64,000 nt of DNA, taken from a bacterium (GTDB taxonomy: Bacteria; Armatimonadota; Zipacnadia; Zipacnadales; Zipacnadaceae). The position numbers and the translations under genes are program-made. This document shows, piece by piece, positions 16,030-22,843 of this stretch; positions within the stretch are counted from its first letter, which is position 1, and each line of letters starts with the position of its first letter. The stretch covers positions 1 through 64,000 of the forward strand of contig JAUVXR010000004.1 of NCBI GenBank assembly GCA_030603495.1, given 5' to 3'. The notes under the pieces are model-generated. The model was not told the origin of the DNA, did no database searches, and saw nothing but the letters and a program-made list of their open reading frames with translations.

Positions 16030-19000
16030 ATGCGGGACTTGGCACTGGTCGGTTTGATTCTGTTGCTTGGTGTCCTGCCCGTCGTAGTTGAGGCTGCCTT
16101 GCCTGAAGGCTGGCAGGCTACCGGCAACTTACAGCCTGAGGACGGCTGGCTCATCGCCGACGGCAAGGTCGAGATAACTGCGCCGCTGCCGGACAATACC
16201 GCCACCGAACTAAAGGTGCGCATGGGGAAGAAGGGCAGCGTCCTCACGCTGCAGGTACACGGCCCCGATGAGCAGTCGCGGCAGCTCTTGCTGGATGCGC
16301 GGGACGAGTGCTTCAACGACCCTGATAACCCCGAACTGACCGATGCGGCGATCCGGATCATCGCCAAAGATTCGGTGGGCACCACCTTCGTCTGCGCTCC
16401 TTACTTCATCCGCCCCACGCCCCGCTACTACGCTGGTGACGACCAGAAAGACCTTCTCGAGCGCTGGGATGAGTTGCCCCCCGCCTCGCAGCAGCCATTG
16501 ACCGTCCGTATTGAGCGCAGCGCCGAGCAGATGAGATTCTGGGTGGAGGATCGCTTCATTGCCGGCTGGGACAGCGGCGCAGGCTTCGAAACAATGACCA
16601 TCACGATGAGCAAAGCCAATGCGCTGGGTCCGATCACGACGACGCCCTTCACCTATGACCGCCGCTTCCTGCCCATTGCTCTGGCCAGCTACCGCCGCCC
16701 CAGCGAATCGCTCAAAAGCGTGACGCTGGAACCTGGTGTGGGGAGGCTGGATGGGATTCCCTTGTGGGTCGCCGCTCCTGGAGATAGCGTTGACGTGGGC
16801 GTCTCGCGCTGGCTCAATCAAAAAGGTGGCTTGAGCCAGTACTCCGACCAGTACTTCGCCCGCAGCGCCTTTGACAATAACCCCGAGAGCATCATTTTCG
16901 ATATTCCTACTGATGATTACTCATATGCTCACCTGCTCTGTGCCGTTGACCCCGACCTGGCCAAGACACCCGCATTGACGTTACGGCTGTGCCGCTACCG
17001 GTGGGCTACAGGGGCCGGGGGTGGCCGCGGCGAGGCCATCGCCGACACCGAGGTGCGCATCGAACAGGTCAAGGGGAAGTGGCCGGAGTGGATACGACCT
17101 CTGCCGGGAGCCAGCGCACGTATCGGCGGCCAAGATGTACCCCTGCTGCACGCCGTCATACCGATTCGAGGCGGACAGATCCAGGACTTGCTGGAAGAAC
17201 CGGGCGGGGACAAGCGCTATTTCGGTAAGTACTGGCGCTGCCGGTCTACCCATCACCTCAACCTCGAGTTGACCAAAGAACTACACCAGATAATGACCTC
17301 CGTCCATTCGCACCATTCAATGAAGCCGCTCGGCAAACCCAGTGGTGTGCAGGTCGTCGGCCTAACGCTAGAACGGGCCCCGGTCAAGGTGCGTGTCCGC
17401 CAGGAACCAATCGCGCCGGTATTCTATCACTCCGAGCAGCCGGCCTTTCGGGTGGAGATGACGCCGCTTTGGGGCCAGCCCTTCACCGGCACGCTGGCGG
17501 TAACCATCACCGACTTCGAGGGCAACACCGAGGAGCAGCACCAGCCGATAACCGTTCCGGCAGCAGTCGAGCAGGCTCCGTATACCTATACTGTTGACCT
17601 TGACCAGCCTGACTACGGCTGGTACAAGTGTGAGCTGCGCCTGACCGACGAGCAGGGCCGCTATGTCTGGGAGCAGCCCACCGCGTTTGTGATCTTGCCG
17701 CCTGACACCCGCAAAGCAGGCAACGAGTCGCCTTACAGCCTATGGTGGTTCCGCACCCACCACGGTGGCACGGCCTCCATGGCGGAAATGGGCCCGCTGT
17801 TCCGCAAGCTCGGTATCCGTCACACCACGCCTGGTCGGGGAGGTGACCCGCCTCAGGACGAGATGACCCCCTACGGGGTTACACCGATCCAGATCCAGCA
17901 TCTCGCTATCTCCAGGAAGACTGATCACGAACTGGACCTGGAGAAGGCGGAGGCCGCTATCGCCACTCAGGTGGTGCAATACCCAAACACCAAGTGGGCA
18001 CTCGTCTTTCACGAACACGGATGGAAGGGAGCTGCTATTGGTATCCATGAGTTCCTGGGCAAAGAACCGCCGAAACTCACCGAAGCGCAGCAGGCCCACT
18101 TCCAGCGGCTATTTGACCAGGCAGTTGCCCTGAGCCAGCTCTATCGCGAGAAAGCGCCGGACATCAAGCTGGTCGTGGGCAATAGCGGGCTCAGTCTGGC
18201 CCAGGAGTTGATGCGCCAGGGCTACCCCAAGGAGTATGTTGACGCTTTCGGTGACGAGGACGCCGGGCAGAAGATCATGCCCGAGTATCCGCCTGCTGCG
18301 TTCAAATCGATCTTCTGGCTCAAGGAGTACGCAAAGCTGTACGGATACGACGTGCCGGTAACGGCCTGCCTGGAGTGGCGCCATCGCGGCACGGAGATCG
18401 GCAACCTGAGCGGGGAGACACAGGCCCAGCTCTATGCGCGTGACATGCTCCACGGCCTAGCCTTCAGGATGCCGCACATCTGTCCAGGGCAAACGTATGA
18501 CACCGACGATGCGTACTACTACAGCCGGTGGGGGTCTACCGGGGTAATGACCCGTTATCCGCTGCTGACTCCCAAGCCGTCGTTCGCCGCCATGGCCACG
18601 CTCACCCAGCAACTCGACCAGGCCGAGTTTGTGCGCTATCTGCCCACCGGCTCGCCCACGCTGTACTGTATGCAGTTCAAGAATGGTGACGGTTTCGTCT
18701 ACGTCCTGTGGTTGCCGCGGGGAGAACGCCCGGTGACACTACGCCTTGCCCGAGACGCCGAAGTCACCCATACCAACATGGTTGGTAAGCAGCAGAAGCT
18801 CACGACCAAGCAGGCCAGCCTGGGCCTGGAGGTCTCGGCCTCGCCGTGTTATGTCGTTACGTCTGTGCCCCTGAGTTCGGTGGAGTACGGACCAACGCGG
18901 TGTGAGCCGCCGCCGGCTGGATTGCGTGTGGTTGATAGCTTGGCCGACCCGCCTGGCTGGGCAATCGCGCAGGAGCCTGAACCAGAGCTGCACAAGCATT

Positions 19001-19566
19001 TTGACTTGCCCCGCCTCCCTGGCAAGATTGACCGCCGGCCGGTAGCTGACCCCGAGAAGAAGCGCGCCTTGGAGCTGACTCTCCAGCTCGAGCCGGATAT
19101 CGCCTGGCCGTACGCCCGCTACATCGTGCTCGAGGCGAAAGATCCCCAACCGATCCCCGGCGAGCCGACGGCGATCGGCGTCTGGGTCAAGGGCAATTCC
19201 TGCTGGGGACAGCTATTCTGGGAATTTGAGGATGCCCAGGGCGAGAGATTCCTGTCCGTGGGGGCGTCTGCCGGCGGCTGGAGCGTGGGGGATTGGCGGG
19301 CATTGACCTTTATCAACTTCGACGGCTGGAACTATCTATCGGTGAAGCTCCCATTCAGATATGAAAATGGTCATAGCGGACCAACGTGGAACAACTGGAA
19401 GCCCATCGGTGAGGGCGACCGGAGCGTGGACCATCCCATCAAGCTGACACGGCTGATCGTGGCCCTGCGCGACCACGTCGTCCACTTGACTGATATGATT
19501 TCGGTGCCGGATACTTCAGTGCGGCTCAAGGACCTGAGCGTGAGCTACGAGCCGTTTGATTACTAA
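16030..19566 (+). CDS. Large secreted protein with glycosidase-like central barrel
   Basis: An 1178-aa protein; GAGGAGG lies seven bases before the ATG. The signal peptide is MRDLALVGLILLLGVLPVVV with cleavage near EAALP. Residues 20-400 look like beta-sandwich modules (two carrying FIAGWDSGAGFETMTI). Residues 480-560 are Ig-like (FTGTLAVTITDFEGNTEEQH). Residues 570-900 read as a TIM barrel: SLWWFRTHHGG, WALVFHEHGWKGAAIG, IKLVVGNSGLSLAQELMRQG, VDAFGDEDAG, VTACLEWRHRGTEIG, AFRMPHICPGQTYD. FHEHG and CLEW place Glu residues where a retaining GH-A clan glycosidase would have its acid/base and nucleophile. The C-terminus holds another jelly-roll-like module (WVKGNSCWGQLFWEFEDAQG). No GH family can be named; polysaccharide degradation outside the cell is inferred. 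Confidence 0.8.
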   Translation: MRDLALVGLILLLGVLPVVVEAALPEGWQATGNLQPEDGWLIADGKVEITAPLPDNTATELKVRMGKKGSVLTLQVHGPDEQSRQLLLDARDECFNDPDNPELTDAAIRIIAKDSVGTTFVCAPYFIRPTPRYYAGDDQKDLLERWDELPPASQQPLTVRIERSAEQMRFWVEDRFIAGWDSGAGFETMTITMSKANALGPITTTPFTYDRRFLPIALASYRRPSESLKSVTLEPGVGRLDGIPLWVAAPGDSVDVGVSRWLNQKGGLSQYSDQYFARSAFDNNPESIIFDIPTDDYSYAHLLCAVDPDLAKTPALTLRLCRYRWATGAGGGRGEAIADTEVRIEQVKGKWPEWIRPLPGASARIGGQDVPLLHAVIPIRGGQIQDLLEEPGGDKRYFGKYWRCRSTHHLNLELTKELHQIMTSVHSHHSMKPLGKPSGVQVVGLTLERAPVKVRVRQEPIAPVFYHSEQPAFRVEMTPLWGQPFTGTLAVTITDFEGNTEEQHQPITVPAAVEQAPYTYTVDLDQPDYGWYKCELRLTDEQGRYVWEQPTAFVILPPDTRKAGNESPYSLWWFRTHHGGTASMAEMGPLFRKLGIRHTTPGRGGDPPQDEMTPYGVTPIQIQHLAISRKTDHELDLEKAEAAIATQVVQYPNTKWALVFHEHGWKGAAIGIHEFLGKEPPKLTEAQQAHFQRLFDQAVALSQLYREKAPDIKLVVGNSGLSLAQELMRQGYPKEYVDAFGDEDAGQKIMPEYPPAAFKSIFWLKEYAKLYGYDVPVTACLEWRHRGTEIGNLSGETQAQLYARDMLHGLAFRMPHICPGQTYDTDDAYYYSRWGSTGVMTRYPLLTPKPSFAAMATLTQQLDQAEFVRYLPTGSPTLYCMQFKNGDGFVYVLWLPRGERPVTLRLARDAEVTHTNMVGKQQKLTTKQASLGLEVSASPCYVVTSVPLSSVEYGPTRCEPPPAGLRVVDSLADPPGWAIAQEPEPELHKHFDLPRLPGKIDRRPVADPEKKRALELTLQLEPDIAWPYARYIVLEAKDPQPIPGEPTAIGVWVKGNSCWGQLFWEFEDAQGERFLSVGASAGGWSVGDWRALTFINFDGWNYLSVKLPFRYENGHSGPTWNNWKPIGEGDRSVDHPIKLTRLIVALRDHVVHLTDMISVPDTSVRLKDLSVSYEPFDY

Positions 19567-19638
19567 AGGCGAGCCGGAACGCCCCAAGTGGACCTTGACT
19601 CACTCCCGAATCTGTTCCATAAGCGCTGATGTCAAACC

Positions 19639-20052
19639 TCACTGCTCCTGCTCCAGTGTAATTTCCAGGAAAGTCTGCTGACCAAGAGTATGCTGGAACT
19701 GTCTTTGGGCCTGTTGCAAACCGGATCCGGTCAGCGGATTCACTACCACCTGGTATTGGCCAGTATAAGGGTCCTCAAACCGGAAGAAGCCGCCCTCGCC
19801 GGTGACAGCTCTTCCTACTTGTTGCCCGCTGCGGAAAAGAAGCACCTCTGCGCCCTGTACCGGTGTCGTCACCTGAGTTGCGGCGACGCTACCGTTCGGG
19901 ACTTCGGCCAGTACCACTCCGCCAATATCCCCGTCACCCGGGGGCAATCCGCCTCCCGTGTAGGCTATGAGCAGGTCCGAAGCGCCACAGCCACATAATA
20001 TGAGGACTACGAATAACTTCACAGTAAGAATGGCGCAGGCTCTGCTCTGCAT
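19639..20052 (-). CDS. Lipoprotein with carboxypeptidase-regulatory-like domain
   Basis: A 137-aa protein. A basic N-terminus, a hydrophobic segment (AILTVKLFVVLILCGC) and a Cys lipobox suggest a lipid-anchored protein. The rest (GDIGGVVLAEVPNG, then PVQGAEVLLFRSGQQVGRAV, then TGEGGFFRFEDPYTGQYQVV) matches the CarboxypepD_reg/CnaB-like beta-sandwich, where a short repeated fold holds ligands or structural partners. It starts 13 bp after the stop of the HTH-TPR regulator, so both share one mRNA and the regulator may control this protein. Confidence 0.75.
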   Translation of the reverse strand: MQSRACAILTVKLFVVLILCGCGASDLLIAYTGGGLPPGDGDIGGVVLAEVPNGSVAATQVTTPVQGAEVLLFRSGQQVGRAVTGEGGFFRFEDPYTGQYQVVVNPLTGSGLQQAQRQFQHTLGQQTFLEITLEQEQ

Positions 20053-20065
20053 AGTCTCTACACTC

Positions 20066-21889
20066 CTATTGCCCAGGGGTCAATGTGCGATTGATTGCGT
20101 CAACGCTGTATTGTTCCAGTCGTGCAGCTTTCTCCGGCTCCCCCGCGCTGCGGTAAGCTGTAGACACACGCGCCTGAAGGGCCAATTCACCTTCGAGTAA
20201 GGCAGCACGGTCCACATTGTCTAAGCTGGTCACGGCCCTAGTCTTGAGTTCAAAGCAACTTTGTACCAGTTCGGCTGCGCGCTCGGTCTGACCGTGGCCC
20301 AGCCGAGCTTCGGCCTCGGCCAGCATTGCTCCACACTCACCCCAGAAGTAACCCGCGGATCGCGCCATCTCTATGGCTGTTACAGCAAGCTTACCGGCTC
20401 GTTCCGGGGTCTCTAGACGCGCTAACTCGATAATGACATCTACGTGCAAGTCGTCATAACCATGCTGAGAAATGGCATCGGAGACATCTGCAAGTGATTC
20501 TCCCGCATTGAGAGCTTGTTCGTTCGCAGCGATACGACTCAGGGCAAGCTGTGCTGCAAGCTCGGGCCGTCGGAGCTTCAGCTTCTCGGATCGTGAGGCG
20601 CACCTGGCCAGGTGGTACTTGGCGTCATCCAGTTGGCCTTCTTGCCAGTATGCTTCACCCAAAACCAGCTCGGCCTCAGCCAATATCTGCCCGCGCCGTG
20701 CCTCGGTGGCCTCCTCTATCGCTGCGTGTGCCAGTTTCTTTGCTTCGGGCAGATCTCCACAACGCCGCGACAGTTCAGACTGGAAAATCTTTGTTAGTGC
20801 GGATAATCGCTTATCCGGCGACATAGCCGCCCATTCCGCCAACATCCGAAGTTGCTCCGATGCTCGCTCCAGTTTACCCAGACGCAATTGCACTACTGCA
20901 AGGTTGAGGGCTGCCTCCCGGAGTTGGTCGGGCAGACTTGCTTGGCCAGCCAGTGTCCCGAGAGTCTCGCCAAGGTGGAGGGCCTCCCGGTAACGCCCAT
21001 GGGCCAGGGCAACGTTGGCCTGGTTAGAGACAATGTAGGCACGTGCCACCGCCTTTCTCTCTGCGGGCTCATCCGCTTCCTCAACCACAGAAGATGCTGC
21101 ATCCAGATGAACTTGTGCAGTGTCCAGTTCACCAGTTTGTTCAGCAAGCGCTGCCAGGGACACAAGCCCCGACCAGCGCGGCCACCAAAGCTCGGATTCT
21201 GCGAGGGCCAGTGCCTGCCGACGCGCCTCCTCGTTGTGTCCAGAAGCCTGCAGTACACGTACCATTTCTTGGCGCACGGACTGTTCGGCCCGGGCATCAC
21301 CGAGGGCCGTGGCGACTGTCAGAGCGGCGCCCAGAGCCCGCTCGGCTCGCGCAACCTCTCCCGTCAGAAACCAGGCGTGCCCTATTTGCAGATTCGCTTC
21401 CATGACCGCCCGGTCGTCGCCACTTTGGCTTGCCAGTTCCATCCAGCGTGCTGCGATCTCGAGCATGCTGGCGGCGTCGCCCGAGCGCCGATGGGCAAGG
21501 CAGGTCTCACGTAACGCGTGCATGAGTGTGGTGCGGTGGTCTGACACCTCGTTGAGACGCACTTCTCGTTCATCACCCAACTTGCGCTCCAGTTCTGCTG
21601 TCCGGGCTGCGCATCTATCCCGCTCGTCCTCCAGAACAGCTACTTGCGCTGATGCCGCCCGCGGATCGGCGACTAGGAACCAGTCAAGATTCTTCCCGGT
21701 GTGTTCTGCTACTTGCTGCAACCGATCGAGCTGGACCAGCACTTTGCCGTTGACGTACTGATAGATGAGTGCGCGCGACCAGCCCAGCTTCTGGGCAAAC
21801 TCCGGCAGCGACGCGAAGCCTGCGCCCATTATGGCAGATTGGATGCGTCTGCCCAACTCTTGTCTTCCTTCTAATGTTCTCAGATCCAT
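20066..21889 (-). CDS. XRE-family HTH protein with long TPR domain
   Basis: A 607-aa protein. Residues 1-75 are an HTH of the Cro/C1 type (RRIQSAIMGAGFASLPEFAQ, KLGWSRALIYQYVNGK). A short coiled coil (about 85-120) follows, then about 12 degenerate TPR helices pairs (AIEEATEARRGQILAEAELV, GEAYWQEGQLDDAKYHLARC). Such proteins usually sense a peptide or bind a partner through the TPR part. The frame is open to a TTG at 21931, but that codon lies in the -35 box of a consensus promoter; the ATG at 21889 is only about 6 nt past the expected transcription start, so the mRNA is likely leaderless. It heads an operon with the lipoprotein gene. Confidence 0.85.
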   Translation of the reverse strand: MDLRTLEGRQELGRRIQSAIMGAGFASLPEFAQKLGWSRALIYQYVNGKVLVQLDRLQQVAEHTGKNLDWFLVADPRAASAQVAVLEDERDRCAARTAELERKLGDEREVRLNEVSDHRTTLMHALRETCLAHRRSGDAASMLEIAARWMELASQSGDDRAVMEANLQIGHAWFLTGEVARAERALGAALTVATALGDARAEQSVRQEMVRVLQASGHNEEARRQALALAESELWWPRWSGLVSLAALAEQTGELDTAQVHLDAASSVVEEADEPAERKAVARAYIVSNQANVALAHGRYREALHLGETLGTLAGQASLPDQLREAALNLAVVQLRLGKLERASEQLRMLAEWAAMSPDKRLSALTKIFQSELSRRCGDLPEAKKLAHAAIEEATEARRGQILAEAELVLGEAYWQEGQLDDAKYHLARCASRSEKLKLRRPELAAQLALSRIAANEQALNAGESLADVSDAISQHGYDDLHVDVIIELARLETPERAGKLAVTAIEMARSAGYFWGECGAMLAEAEARLGHGQTERAAELVQSCFELKTRAVTSLDNVDRAALLEGELALQARVSTAYRSAGEPEKAARLEQYSVDAINRTLTPGQ

Positions 21890-21901
21890 AGATGCACATA
21901 C

Positions 21902-21931
21902 ATTATACAATAGCCATACCCCAGATGTCAA
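21902..21931 (-). promoter_or_regulatory. Consensus sigma70 promoter of the HTH-TPR gene
   Basis: On the minus strand, TTGACA (21926-21931) and TATAAT (21902-21907), both perfect, are separated by 18 bp. The expected start is near 21895 and the ATG at 21889 follows within about 6 nt. Confidence 0.75.
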
Positions 21932-21988
21932 TGATTATCGTCAAAACACGCGATAGTCTGGTGGCAATAGACTAATATCTCTCTCCGA

Positions 21989-22017
21989 TAGACTCTCCCC
22001 TTGAATTATGGTATAAT
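21989..22017 (+). promoter_or_regulatory. Extended -10 promoter of the Asp/Arg repeat gene
   Basis: TAGACT (21989-21994), 17 bp, then TATAAT (22012-22017), preceded by TGG (22009-22011) as an extended -10. It faces away from the HTH-TPR promoter, about 60 bp from it. Confidence 0.65.
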
Positions 22018-22064
22018 GGATACAGTGCAGGCGAAATGACAAAGATCAGAAAGGAGGGATAGAC

Positions 22065-22421
22065 ATGCTCAGACGAATCATCACTGCGCCTCATTTGCTC
22101 GTCATGTTGTGCTTGCTTCTGTTGACCACCGCTTTGGCAGTATCGGCAGAGCCGGATCGCATTCGCAAGCCCGACCGGGATCGCACGCAGTTGCGGGAAT
22201 GTGGCGACATGGATCGTGACCGCATCCGCGACCGAGACGGGGACCCTGACCCAGACCGCAGTCGCATCCGCGATAGAGAACGGAACCCTGACCCAGACCG
22301 CAATCGTATCCGCGAGCGAGAGCACACACACAGCCACGGATCCGTGAGCGAGTACGTCAATCTGTATCAGAAGAACCGGTATCGCGAGCAGCAGCGTTAC
22401 CGCAGTCGCTACGGTCAATGA
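22065..22421 (+). CDS. Secreted Asp/Arg-rich repeat protein
   Basis: A 118-aa protein; GAAAGGAGGG ends six bases before the ATG. Signal peptide: LLVMLCLLLLTTALAVSAEP. The mature chain is a charge-alternating repeat (DRDRIRDRDGDPDPDRSRIR, then DRERNPDPDRNRIREREH), with a 42-bp DNA period seen by comparing 22243-22260 with 22285-22302, and a degenerate third unit before them. The C-terminus is basic and Tyr/Gln-rich (YREQQRYRSRYGQ). It has no known domain and may be disordered, metal-binding or polyanion-binding. The neighbouring HTH-TPR gene is divergent and may regulate it. Confidence 0.75.
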   Translation: MLRRIITAPHLLVMLCLLLLTTALAVSAEPDRIRKPDRDRTQLRECGDMDRDRIRDRDGDPDPDRSRIRDRERNPDPDRNRIREREHTHSHGSVSEYVNLYQKNRYREQQRYRSRYGQ

Positions 22422-22456
22422 CGAAGCGATGCAAAACGATTACTGTGGGCTCACAT

Positions 22457-22495
22457 ACATGGGAGGGACAGGCACTTACCCTGTCCCTCCCGTGT
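22457..22495. terminator. Long perfect hairpin after the repeat protein gene
   Basis: GGGAGGGACAGG (22461-22472) and CCTGTCCCTCCC (22480-22491) are perfect reverse complements around a 7-nt loop; four more pairs with one G-U extend the stem. No T run follows, so termination would be atypical. Confidence 0.55.
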
Positions 22496-22535
22496 CCGTT
22501 CTAGTGAGAACAAGGAAATATGGTCCAGAAGGACT

Positions 22536-22575
22536 GACTTGCCCCCACCAACAGTACCACTGATGGGGGCAGGTC
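22536..22575. terminator. Second hairpin before the minus small ORF end
   Basis: GACTTGCCCCCA and TGGGGGCAGGTC pair over 12 bp with one G-U around a 16-nt loop. Together with the hairpin at 22457-22495 it separates the plus repeat gene from minus-strand transcription. Confidence 0.4.
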
Positions 22576-22720
22576 ACTCTTCGGTGCTAAGCCACCCCTG
22601 GGTCACCTTCCTATCCTGGTGCATCTGCTGCCGCAGCGTCTCACCACGCTTCTTCCCCGGCGCCTGCCCGGCCTCACTGCTACTGGCCGTTTCCTCAATC
22701 TGCTCACTCTGGGCTTTCAT
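22574..22720 (-). CDS. Small hydrophilic protein, 48 aa
   Basis: ATG at 22720, with AAGGAG seven bases before it, gives MKAQSEQIEETASSSEAGQA and then PGKKRGETLRQQMHQDRK and a TEE end before TGA. It is Gln/Glu/Lys-rich without membrane segment; helix-forming. Its stop codon abuts the hairpin at 22536-22575. Unknown; it could be an orphan small regulator or a remnant. Confidence 0.45.
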   Translation of the reverse strand: MKAQSEQIEETASSSEAGQAPGKKRGETLRQQMHQDRKVTQGWLSTEE

Positions 22721-22843
22721 GCCCTGCTCCTTTTTCAATCCTGCACTTCTCCCAGGCAGCAGCTAGCCCCTCTTTCACCCACCCAAATCGCAACATCCCT
22801 TCTGTCTCATTGTCTCTGAGGCCGTACATGATGGCGACTGTGG

